Assembly: GCA_030407085.1 (NCBI GenBank)
Contig: CM059582.1
Span: forward strand, 69,831,501 to 69,895,500
Origin: Trichopria drosophilae
Lineage: Eukaryota; Arthropoda; Insecta; Hymenoptera; Diapriidae
DNA: 64,000 nucleotides
Direction: 5' to 3'
Shown: positions 24,856 to 34,868 of the stretch, in pieces
Position numbering within the stretch: the first letter of the stretch is position 1
How the letters are laid out: each line of letters begins with the position of its first letter
Translations under genes and position numbers: made by a program
The notes under the pieces: model-generated
What the model saw: the letters and a program-made list of their open reading frames with translations, nothing else
Databases searched by the model: none
What the model was told of the DNA's origin: nothing

Positions 24856-27800
24856 GCACCGGGCCATTTCGTTTGCAACTGTAACCACTCCCTCTACCAT
24901 TGGGTTAGTGGTTACAGGATCTCGTGTGACCTCAGTAGACGGAGAGATCCCAGCAGCACTGCTTTCTGCATTCGGCCTGCGATGGAATTTGCATGTTCTC
25001 GACAGGCCGGAATGCTTTTGATGTTTTGGAGGAAAGTTGGTCTCATTCCTCCCAGCACTCCAATTATCAGCACGACGAGCTTGATTTTGAACCCTCGATA
25101 CAGCTTGCGAATCTCGAACAGGAGTTTCTGATATTTCATCCGTTTTTCGTCCTCTTTGCTGACTATATTTGTTTCTGCTGGTGCAGAAAACTCGATGACG
25201 AAGATGGATTTGTCATCGAAGTCAACAAGGACGATGTCAGGCTTATTGGCCGATATTTGCCTGCTCGTCGGGAATGAGTAATTCCAGTATATTCGGCACG
25301 ACTCATTCCCGACAACGGCTTCAATATCAGTGGGGATGTACGGCAAAACTGGGGTTGCATCAATACCATAAGTGTTGCGAAGATGGTAATACAGCACTCG
25401 CAGAGCCGCATTGTGACGTTCGATGTATGCTGAAACTGCATATATTGGACATGCTGCCAAAAGATGCATTAGTGTCTCAGCATGACATCTACACAATCTA
25501 CAAAGCGTACTCTGTACCGCCTGGTGTAAGATGTTCTTGCGGTACGCTAAGGTATTGATGACCCCATCCTGGCACGCGAAGATAAAACCCTCGGTCTCGG
25601 ATTTCAAGCCGGCTGATCTTAAGAAGGAGAAGGTCATCTCTGCCGACAAGCCAAGTTGTTGGACATTTCGAAAGAATTGTCCATGCAACGGCTTGTCGAT
25701 ATGCCTTCCCTCCAACATACGGAGTTGTTCCTTCCGTATGTTAGCCCTGAGACGCACTGGGCACAGATTGATGACTGATTCAGCCTCCTGTGCACCACTA
25801 CGTCTCACGTTGAAAACCAGACCGAGGTTTCGCGCCGCTCGTTCCGCCGCGTTTACAAAAACGACCCCTTCCCCTGAATTTCATGCTGATGTACTAGCAT
25901 CATCAGGGGATCCTCCGTTCGATTAATCACGTCGCAAGCTGTTTCGAGAACCAATCGGTCATGCATACACTCCAGGCTTAAAAGGCTACGACCTCCCATA
26001 TTTCGGGGCAAATACAGTCGTTCCACGGAAGATCTTGGATGCAAACTGCGTTGCATACACATCATCTTCCGTGTGCTTCGGTCAAGATCCCTTAGCTCGT
26101 CAACGTTCCACTTCAGTGCTCCAAAAGAATAGAGCACTGGTGATACGGCCAACATATTCGTGGCTGCCACCTTATTTCTCCCGGTCAATTCTGATGACCA
26201 GATCTGACGGAGAATGCGCCGGTATTTCTTAATGATGGTGGTTTTAGCAGCCTGCACATCCTGGACATGCCTTTGAGGTACGCCCAGATATGTGTAGGCT
26301 TCTTCGGCGCTAAGGTGGCGGATGACATTTCCGTTGACGAGCTCCATATCGTTGTTATGGGAGCCTGACCTTCCTCTGTGCAAATGAACGACTGCACACT
26401 TGTCCAATCCGAATTCCATACCGATATCTCTCGAGTATGTGAGGGCGATGTTCAGAGATCGATGTAATTGATCTTCGCCTGATGCGTATAATTTAAGATC
26501 ATCCATATAGAAAAGATGGGTGATCTTATGTACACGTTCACCAGGCGGTCCACACATGTACCCTTGAGATTTCCGGAGAACAACGGATAGAGGCAATAGT
26601 GAGATGCAGAAGAGCAGAGGACTCAGAGAATCTCCCTGATAGACACCTCTTTGGAATTGAACCAGTCTAGACATGGTTCGACGCTTGCCCGATGTCATGA
26701 CAAAGCGTGTTTTCCAAAGAGGCATCAGGTCTTCTACAATTCTCACTATGTTTGGGTGGACATGAAGGCGTTTGAGCAACAAGCTTAAAAGCTCGTGCGA
26801 TGTTGAGTCATACGCCTTCATGTAATCCAGCCAGGCTATCGACAGGTTACGCTTGTACTGGACTGCGTCCTGACAAACACACCTGTCGATAAGCAAGTTG
26901 TCCTTGCAGCCGGATACACCCATTTTGCAGCCTCGTTGTTCTACTATCCGTTGCCACACCGGTTTCACGGATTTCTCAATACGTTCGTTCAAGATGTTAG
27001 TGAACAATTTGTATAACGTATTGAGACACGTGATCGGTCTATGGTTTCTCGGATCGGACAAGTCTCCCGATTTTGAGATCAGTGTCGTTCGGCCCTCCAC
27101 CAGCCAGTGCGGAATGGGTTGGTCTCCATTTATATAAGAGGTGAATATTCGGGCTAGGTGTTGATGGACAGAAGTGAACTTCTTCCACCAATAGTTGTTA
27201 ATTCCATCCCAGCCCGGCGAGGAGAAATTCTTCGCTCCTGTGATGGCATTTTTCACCTCTAATGCACTGACGGGTGGGCAATCTTCACTTTGTTGTGTGA
27301 CTTCGTCGCACAACTCGGTGAAGATTTCAATACCTGGAGTGTCTGCATTAAGCCTAGATGTTTTCTCGTAGATGCTCCCCCAGAATTCCTCAACTGCGGT
27401 TATCGACGGAAACTCGCTTGAGGCTGCGATACGATGTTTGAAGAGGTTGGAAGGATTCGTCCAAAATATTGCATTTTGTCGAATTCCATCCTCCCGTCTT
27501 TGCAGCCTCTTTTTGGCATCCGCCAAAACCCGAATTTTATCAGCCAAACGTTGCTTGATGTTGAGCAACTTCAGCTTGTTCAGTGTGTGATAGTACGTCC
27601 GCAGTTGTTGTGCGAACTTCTTGACTTTAGCCGTAAATGAACGGCCAGATGTTAAATAGTCGATCACACACTGAATTCGGGAAGCGAGTTTCCGTGTCAG
27701 TCGAATCTTGCCGTTCAATTGAGACATGCGTTTTGTAATCTGCCGACTCCCCGATATCTGTACCAGATTTCGCGGAATCACCAGATCACTTGCAGCCTAG

Positions 27801-28575
27801 TAAACGGCACAATTGACTTGCCACAGGTCGCAGTCATCTGGAAGAGCATCTAGAAGTAGGCTATTTGCTCTGTCTATTTCTCGTTGCTTAGGCAAAACTT
27901 TCGTTGTTAAATTCTGCCTAAACACGAGTGTCGTGCTTTCATAATGTGGAGCATCTCTCCCAGCACCGCGTACGGGCTCAGTTGTTATTGCCCGCACATC
28001 CGGTACCGGTTGACAGCTGGGAACAACGAAACCTGTCCGCCTCAGATAGGCCACATAATCTCTCAGTTGTTGTTGAGAAAAGCGATCTGCCAGTTCGGGA
28101 TGCATTACTGCAAACCGACTGTGCATTCGCGCCATGTAGCCTCTCTGTTGCGGACAGCTCTCCTCGTAGCAGCGCATTAGATCTTGCCTGAGATTCTCCG
28201 TCCACTGAAATCGTCCGTGGACATCAGTTGGTCGTCGTCCCGGGACACCTGTTTCGGCTCCTCCACCTCGGGACTGGGCTGCATCCGAAGCAGCCCGATG
28301 GTCAGGAGCCCTGCGCGTTCTATTCATAGTAACCGCACGTGCAGGGAGTAGGGTGGTTGGCCCTACTCCCCGTTGTTATGCCTCTCTCGTTTGTCTCTTA
28401 CCTCGCCATCCACTGGGGTTGGTTACCCAATCTCTGGCAAGGTTGCTAAGAGTCCAGGGCCCACCGGCTTTAATAAGCACACGTGGAGGTGAGAGTAGGC
28501 CATTTGGGAAGATAGGCTAAGATGCGGCTTTTTGCATAGCCGCATTGTGTTACGCATCATTCCCTTTGGGCCCCT
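24856..28575 (-). mobile_element. R4/Dong-type LINE, copy 2 (two disabling changes)
   Basis: It starts GGGGCCCAAAGGG on the minus strand at 28575 and ends at 24856 in GCCCGGTGC, without poly-A. The last ~200 bp of 3' UTR present in copy 1 are absent. The ORF is broken twice: a TAG replaces the glutamate codon in YEAASD (near 27796), giving pieces of 176 and 642 codons, and one base is lost near 25853 (GTTTACAAAA versus GTTGTACAAAA in copy 1), shifting the frame before the endonuclease portion (25808-24912). Otherwise it is nearly identical to copy 1, including the 5' UTR. Confidence 0.9.
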
Positions 28576-28581
28576 TATTAT

Positions 28582-31500
28582 TTTTTTTTTTTTTTTTTTT
28601 TTTGACGGAGGGGGGAAATGCATTAGGCACCATAGGGGGTTGAAGATGTTGTGTAACCCCCCGTGTGTCGGACTCCCTCACCTTTGATGTTAACGGCAAG
28701 GTTTACCGACTAAAACCCTAACCTCCCTTGGCCCTCCAGAATCCACGTGTGCAGTCTGCAGTAGAAAAGTGGCTCCGATATCCATCTCCTCCGCTGCAGA
28801 CTGCACCGGGCCATTTCGTTTGCAACTGTAACCACTCCCTCTACCATTGGGTAAGTGGTTACAGGATCTCGTGTGACCTCAGTAGACGGAGAGATCCCAG
28901 CAGCACTGCTTTCTGCATTCGGCCTGCGATGGAACTTGCATGTTCTCGACAGGCCGGAATGCTTTTGATGTTTTGGAGGAAAGTTGGTCTCGTTCCTCCC
29001 AGCACTCCAATTATCAGCACGACGAGCTTGATTTTGAACCCTCGATACAGCTTGCGAATCTCGAACAGGAGTTCCTGATATTTCATCCGTTTCTCGTCCT
29101 CTTTGCTGACTATATTTGTTTCTGCTGGTGCAGAAAACTCGATGACGAAGATGGATTTGTCATCGAAGTCAACAAGGACGATGTCAGGCTTATTAGCTGA
29201 TATTTGCCTGCTCGTCGGGAATGAGTAATTCCAGTATATTCGGCACGACTCATTCCCGACAACGGATTCAATATCAGTGGGGACGTACGGCAAAACTGGG
29301 GTTGCATCAATACCATAAGTGCTGCGAAGATGGTAGTACAGCACTCGAAGAGCCGCATTGTGACGTTCGATGTATGCTGAAACTGCATACATTGGGCATG
29401 CTGCCAAAAGATGCATGAGTGTCTCAGCATGACATCTACACAATCTACAAAGCGTACTCTGTACCGCCTGGTGTAAGATGTTCTGGCGATACGCTAAGGT
29501 ATTGATGACCCCATCCTGGCACGCAAAGATAAAACCCTCGGTCTCGGATTTCAAGCCGGCTGATCTTAAGAAGGAGAAGGTCATCTCTGCCGACAAGCCA
29601 AGTTGTTGGACATTTCGAAAGAATTGTCCATGTAACGGCTTGTCGATATGCCTTCCCTCCAACATACGGAGTTGTTCCTTCCGTATGTTAGCCCTGAGAC
29701 GCACTGGGCACAGATTGATGACTGATTCAGCCTCCTGTGCACCACTACGTCCCACGTTGAAAACCAGACCGAGGTTTCGCGCCGCTCGTTCCGCCGCGTT
29801 GTACAAAAACGCCCCCTTCCCCTGAATTTCATGCTGATGTACTAGCATCATCAGGGGATCCTCCGTTCGATTAATCACGTCGCAAGCTGTTTCCAGGACC
29901 AATCGGTCATGCATACACTCCAGGCTTAAAAGGCCACGACCTCCCATATTTCGGGGCAAATACAGTCGTTCCACGGAAGATCTTGGATGCAAACTGCGTT
30001 GCATACAAATCATCTTCCGTGTGCTTCGGTCAAGATCCCTTAGCTCGTCAACGTTCCACTTCAGTGCTCCAAAAGAATAGAGCACTGGTGATACGGCCAA
30101 CATATTCGTGGCTGCCACCTTATTTCTCCCGGTCAATTCTGATGACCAGATCTGACGGAGAATGCGCCGGTATTTCTTAATGATGGTGGTTTTAGCAGCC
30201 TGCACATCCTGGACATGCCTTTGAGGTACGCCCAGGTATGTGTAGGCTTCTTCGGCGCTAAGGTGGCGGATGACATTTCCGTTGACGAGCTCCATATCGT
30301 TGTTATGGGAGCCTGACCTTCCTCTGTGCAAATGAACGACTGCACACTTGTCCAATCCGAATTCCATGCCGATATCTCTCGAGTATGTGAGGGCGATATT
30401 CAGAGATCGATGTAATTGATCTTCGCCTGATGCGTATAATTTAAGATCGTCCATATAGAAAAGATGGGTGATCTTATGTACACGTTCACCAGGCGGTCCA
30501 CACATGTACCCTTGAGATTTCCGGAGAGCAACGGATAGAGGCAATAGTGAGATGCAGAAGAGCAGAGGACTCAGAGAATCTCCCTGATAGACACCTCTTT
30601 GGAATTGAACCAGTCTAGACATGGTTCGACGCTTGCCCGATGTCATGACAAAGCGTGTTTTCCAAAGAGGCATCAGGTCTTCTACAATTCTCACTATGTT
30701 TGGGTGGACATGAAGGCGTTTGAGCAACAAGCTCAAAAGCTCGTGCGATGTTGAGTCATACGCCTTCATGTAATCCAGCCAGGCTATCGACAGGTTACGC
30801 TTGTACTGGACTGCGTCCTGACAAACACACCTGTCGATAAGCAAGTTGTCCTTGCAGCCGGATACACCCATTTTGCAGCCTCGCTGTTCTACTATCCGTT
30901 GCCACACCGGTTTCACGTATTTCTCAATACGTACGTTCAAGATGTTAGTGAACAATTTGTATAACGTATTGAGACACGTGATCGGTCTATGGTTTTTCGG
31001 ATCGGACAAGTCTCCCGATTTTGGGATCAGTGTCGTTCGGCCCTCCACCAGCCAGTGCGGAATGGGTTGGTCTCCATTTATATAAGAGGTGAATATTCGG
31101 GCTAGGTGTTGATGGACAGAAGTGAACATCTTCCACCAATAGTTATTAATTCCATCCCAGCCCGGCGAGGAGAAATTCCTCGCTCCTGTGATGGCATTTT
31201 TCACCTCTAAAGCACTGACGGGTGGGCAATCTTCACTTTGTTGTGTGACTTCGTCGCACAACTCGGTGAAGATTTCAATACCTGGAGTGTCTGCATTAAG
31301 CCTAGATGTTCTCTCGTAGATGCTCCTCCAGAATTCCTCAACTGCGGCCATCGACGGAAACTCGCTTGAGGCTGCGATACGATGTTTGAAGAGGTTGGAA
31401 GGATTCGTCCAAAATATTGAGTTTTGTCGAATTCCTTCTTCCCGTCTTTGCAGCCTCTTTTTGGCATCGGCCATAACCCGAATTTTATCCGCTAAACGTT

Positions 31501-32522
31501 GCTTGATGTTGAGCAACTTCAGTTTGTTCAGTGTGTGATAATACGTCCGCAGTTGTTGTGCGAACTTCTTGACTTTAGCTGTAAATGAACGGCCAGATGT
31601 TAAATAGTCGATCACACACTGAATTCGGGAAGCGAGTTTCCGTGTCAGTCGAATCTTACCGTTCAATTGAGACATGCGTTTTGTAATCTGCCGACTCCCC
31701 GATATCTGTGTCAGATTTCGCGGAGTCGCCAGATCACTTGCAGCCTCGTAAACGGCACAATTGACTTGCCACAGGTCGCAGTCATCTGGAAGAGCATCTA
31801 GAAGTAGGCTATTTGCTCTGTCTATTTCTCGTTGTTTAGGCAAAATTTTTGTTGTCAAATTTTTCCTAAACACGGGTGTCGTGCTGTCATAATGTGGAGC
31901 ATCTCTCCCAGTACCGCGTACGGGCTCAGTTGTTATTGCCCGCACATCCGGTACCGGTTGACTGCTGGGAACAACGAAACCCGTCCGCCTCAGATAGGCC
32001 ACATAATCTCTCAGTTGTTGTTGAGAAAAGCGATCTGCCAGTTCGGGATGCATTACTGCAAACCGACTGTGCATTCGCGCCATGTAGCCTCTCTGTTGCG
32101 GACAGCTCTCCTCATAGCAGCGCATTAGATCTTGCCTGAGATCCTCCGTCCACTGAAATCGTCCGTGGGCATCAGCTGGTCGTCGTCCCGGGACACCTGT
32201 TTCGGCTCCTCCACCTCGGGACTGGGCTGCATCCGAAGCAGCCCGATGGTCAGGAGCCCTGCGCATTATTTGATGAGTAACCGCAAATACAGGGAGTAGG
32301 GTGGTTAGCCCTACTCCCCGTTGTTATGCCTCTCTCGTTTGTCTCTTACCTCGCCATCCACTGGGGTTGGTTACCCAATCTCTGGCAAGGTTGCTAAGAG
32401 TCCAGGGCCCACCGGCTCTAATAAGCACACGTGGAGGTGAGAGTAGGCCATTTGGGAAGATAGGCTAAGATGCGGCTTTTTGCATAGCCGCATTGTGTTA
32501 CGCATCATTCCCTTTGGGCCCC
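28582..32522 (-). mobile_element. R4/Dong-type LINE, copy 1 (full length)
   Basis: Full-length element of ~3.9 kb: 5' end GGGGCCCAAAGGG at 32522, ~255-bp 5' UTR, one ORF, ~255-bp 3' UTR, and a 22-base poly-A (28582-28603). It is bordered at its 5' side by (TAA)n (32523-32558). On the 3' side AATAAT (28576-28581) precedes the next copy. Single ORF, no apurinic endonuclease and a C-terminal restriction-like endonuclease place it in the R2 group, R4/Dong clade. Dong elements are known to use TAA repeats as targets, which fits these borders. Confidence 0.93.
28859..32266 (-). CDS. Dong-type LINE polyprotein (RT + restriction-like endonuclease), intact
   Basis: Uninterrupted 1135-codon frame. Residues ~1-190 are an N-terminal region without a recognised domain. 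RT spans roughly 330-680, with SSPGWDGINNYWW (~365), IPKSGDLSDPKNHRPI, DYMKAYDSTSHE, QGDSLSPLLF and the catalytic YMDDLKLYA (~604). A cysteine/histidine cluster CRLCRCHAETLMHLLAACP is at ~937. The PD-(D/E)XK-type endonuclease follows (KPDIVLVDFDD ~1024, FVIEFSAP ~1042). The protein would nick a TAA-repeat target and prime reverse transcription there. The MRRAPDHR start is the first in-frame ATG; copy 2 has an alternative ATG three codons further upstream, and elements of this group may start translation without a canonical ATG, so the start is uncertain. All motifs look functional. Confidence 0.93.
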   Translation of the reverse strand: MRRAPDHRAASDAAQSRGGGAETGVPGRRPADAHGRFQWTEDLRQDLMRCYEESCPQQRGYMARMHSRFAVMHPELADRFSQQQLRDYVAYLRRTGFVVPSSQPVPDVRAITTEPVRGTGRDAPHYDSTTPVFRKNLTTKILPKQREIDRANSLLLDALPDDCDLWQVNCAVYEAASDLATPRNLTQISGSRQITKRMSQLNGKIRLTRKLASRIQCVIDYLTSGRSFTAKVKKFAQQLRTYYHTLNKLKLLNIKQRLADKIRVMADAKKRLQRREEGIRQNSIFWTNPSNLFKHRIAASSEFPSMAAVEEFWRSIYERTSRLNADTPGIEIFTELCDEVTQQSEDCPPVSALEVKNAITGARNFSSPGWDGINNYWWKMFTSVHQHLARIFTSYINGDQPIPHWLVEGRTTLIPKSGDLSDPKNHRPITCLNTLYKLFTNILNVRIEKYVKPVWQRIVEQRGCKMGVSGCKDNLLIDRCVCQDAVQYKRNLSIAWLDYMKAYDSTSHELLSLLLKRLHVHPNIVRIVEDLMPLWKTRFVMTSGKRRTMSRLVQFQRGVYQGDSLSPLLFCISLLPLSVALRKSQGYMCGPPGERVHKITHLFYMDDLKLYASGEDQLHRSLNIALTYSRDIGMEFGLDKCAVVHLHRGRSGSHNNDMELVNGNVIRHLSAEEAYTYLGVPQRHVQDVQAAKTTIIKKYRRILRQIWSSELTGRNKVAATNMLAVSPVLYSFGALKWNVDELRDLDRSTRKMICMQRSLHPRSSVERLYLPRNMGGRGLLSLECMHDRLVLETACDVINRTEDPLMMLVHQHEIQGKGAFLYNAAERAARNLGLVFNVGRSGAQEAESVINLCPVRLRANIRKEQLRMLEGRHIDKPLHGQFFRNVQQLGLSAEMTFSFLRSAGLKSETEGFIFACQDGVINTLAYRQNILHQAVQSTLCRLCRCHAETLMHLLAACPMYAVSAYIERHNAALRVLYYHLRSTYGIDATPVLPYVPTDIESVVGNESCRIYWNYSFPTSRQISANKPDIVLVDFDDKSIFVIEFSAPAETNIVSKEDEKRMKYQELLFEIRKLYRGFKIKLVVLIIGVLGGTRPTFLQNIKSIPACREHASSIAGRMQKAVLLGSLRLLRSHEIL

Positions 32523-32524
32523 TA

Positions 32525-32558
<34 letters not shown>
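32523..32558. repeat. (TAA)n tract at the Dong 5' border
   Basis: Twelve TTA/ATT units directly outside the 5' end of copy 1. On the minus strand it follows GTCAATAAAGACGTT, so it may itself be the TAA-repeat tail of another retroposon that became the landing site. Confidence 0.9.
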
Positions 32559-32559
<1 letters not shown>

Positions 32560-32785
32560 ACGTCTTTATTGACACAACCATTTGATACAATTAATAGAAC
32601 AATAATTGAACAAACAGATCGCTCAAGGGGCGAGCCACAGCAGCAGCTGTTTTACAGACTGACCCGTATCCTGAGCACTAAAACCCTGCAATAATGAACT
32701 AACGAATAAGGGTCGTTTTGTGAATTTCGGTGAAAATTAATATTATAAATAGAATAAAAAAAATATTTGAATCACACCGTGGTAT
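32559..32785 (-). other. Probable 3' tail of an unidentified retroposon
   Basis: On the minus strand this stretch leads to AATAAAGACGTT and then the (TAA)n tract, which looks like a 3' UTR ending in a tail. There is no coding sequence, so the parent element cannot be named. Confidence 0.3.
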
Positions 32786-32946
32786 TTCCAATCCGAAAGG
32801 AGTAATATTATTCGATCATTCCGTGTCAGGTAGAGAATTAAATCAGAACATTCATTTAATTCGTTGACGTTTCGACGTTCAATTGACGTCATCATCAGAA
32901 CTAAGACAATTGAACAGGGTTTTGTTAATAATTAATACATCACTTT

Positions 32947-33773
32947 TATTACAACCTTGCCCTTAAAAGGACAAGGCAGAAACTCTTTAATTTGCGTGCT
33001 AAAGAAAAAGGGAGGACTGGGGCGCGGGTTCAAATCACGCGACGGCGGAACTTCTCGCGAAATGACCGGGACGGGGGTACTAATAAAAAGATTACTTACG
33101 TGGGAATCCTCCGGCTGACCGGTTGGCTGCTCCCGTGGGTTGAACGTGGGGGCTGACCTTGGTCCTTGATGAGGGATGGATCCGTCCTTCCTGGTTCTGG
33201 ATCCAGCGGGGCACGTCTTCCCTTTCGGCTTTCCGACTTCAAAAACTCTGACTTTTCGCGTGGCGCGCACAAGCTTAGGGTATTCTTGCTAGAGCCTCAC
33301 GGATACTGACTGTCTTCTCGTCTCTTCTCCGGCGGTGCGCCGTCGAGCCGGCGCGTGCGCGCTCGAGCGACCGGCGCGAGAGAGGGGTTCGTCCGGGGCT
33401 CCTATCTGGGGGACGTACTCGTCGGGGTGATGACGAGCACCGTCCTCGGGGTCTTCGTGGTGGGGAGGGGGGGGGGGGGACGACACGGAGAGCTGAAAAG
33501 TGCTTCGTGCGTCCCCGTATCGTCTCGGGCTAGCTGTCGCCGTTGTGAGAGAGAGCGATAGAGAGGGATAGAGAGAGGTCGCCGCGGCGGCCGAGGCCCG
33601 TTACTCGGGAACTCTCGAGGCGCACTGCGGCACGAGCAGTGGGGGAGGACGAGTGGAGGCGCGCTCCGGTAAAAAACCCGTTCCTCCTCCGGGAGGGGCG
33701 GACTTCGTGGCGGGGTTACGCCCGGCCTCAATAGATGGCGCGGGGTTCGGTCACCGTGCCGATCTGTGACGGG
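32947..33773 (-). mobile_element. GC-rich LTR-like insertion (solo LTR?)
   Basis: An ~826-bp GC-rich block interrupts the Penelope terminal region; the right-hand Penelope copy is continuous at the same place. On the minus strand it starts TGTGACGAAACCCGTCACA, a small palindrome, and ends near AAGGTTGTA. The flanking bases allow a 4-bp duplication ATAA. No ORF with known domains is present and it includes a G13 tract (33467-33479). The start TGTGAC and size fit a solo LTR, but it lacks a clean CA end. Confidence 0.4.
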
Positions 33774-34082
33774 TTTCGTCACATTATAAAATAACAAAAA
33801 TAATAAACATAAAAAAACATTAAAACACACAAACTTCGATTTGCTGAACATTTTTTACACACTGATTTTGAATCAAAAATGAAAATTTTGACAAGTCAAA
33901 GGAAACTAATGTATCCATGTTAATAAATAGATAGTCAACTATGCAGTAACTGTCAGTACCGTGTAGAATAATAATTGACAATGTAACGATGTGGGAACGA
34001 TAAGAACGCGTGACAATAGAAATAATTACAGTTTAAAATACATATAATAAATAACGTATTATTTGAATTATTTCTTTTGAAC

Positions 34083-34868
34083 CTATTCAATTTTTGGATA
34101 ACAGTTGTATAAGTTCTGAGTATCTTCCATCTTATTTAGCGGTCTATGTTGTAAGTGGATGTGGGACATTTCCGAAATTAAACGTTTATTTAGTATTGGT
34201 TCTTTATGGAGTATCTCTACTTGATCCCATTTGAATTCATGTTGTTGGTGGAATGTATGTTCTGAGATAACATTGTGTTTATCGAATTTTTTTGCTGTTA
34301 TTTTTCTGTTTAGCAACACGTAAGGATAGTTGACGTTTGGATTGTCCTACGTAAGATGCTGTGCAGTTTTTGCATTTTAATTTGTACACTGTGTTGTTGG
34401 TAAAAAGTTTTTTGGTGATGTCTTTACCTTTTTTATGACCATTCCCATCATTCTGTTTGATCTTGGTAACGTAGTAACACTTTTTTTAGATAATCTAAAT
34501 CTAAATTTCTCAAAAAAACCTTGTAAATAGTATGAAGACAAAAATATACATTTTTTTGGAACTTCATTATTAGTATTAGTATTAGTATTAATATTCAATG
34601 TGTGGCAACTATTACTTTTATTATGTAAACAGGATTTTCTTCTACTAATAAACTTCTTGATAAAGCTATCTGGATAACTGTTATTTTTTAAGATGTTATA
34701 TACTAATTCAGTATTCTTTTTGTTACGAGGATGTGAAGAGTTGAAATTTAAAATTGTGCCCGAGAAAGTTGGTTTATTGTACCAATCTGTAATGATATTA
34801 TTATTGTCTTTGATAATCAAAAGTTCTAGAAAACTAATTTTAAGTTTCAGAATACTAATACTAATACT
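34083..34868 (-). pseudogene. Penelope RT C-terminus and GIY-YIG endonuclease
   Basis: 34868-34377 encodes FLELLIIKDNN, DWYNKPTFSG, LNFNSSHPRNKKNTELV and NNSYPDSFIKKFI, the hallmark end of Penelope reverse transcriptases. After a frame change near 34376 comes the endonuclease, with CTASYVGQS (the second half of the GIY-YIG signature), VISEHTFHQQHEFKWDQVE, KEPILNKRLISEM and QNLYNCY. The endonuclease cuts target DNA for reverse transcription. The N-terminal two thirds of RT are missing, so it is a dead fragment. Confidence 0.78.

Noticed and set aside
22525..32139. Many plus-strand ORFs across the Dong array (for example 23275-23622, 25531-25926, 28728-29078)
   Set aside because: They are the antisense shadow of the minus-strand LINE ORF, recurring identically in each copy.
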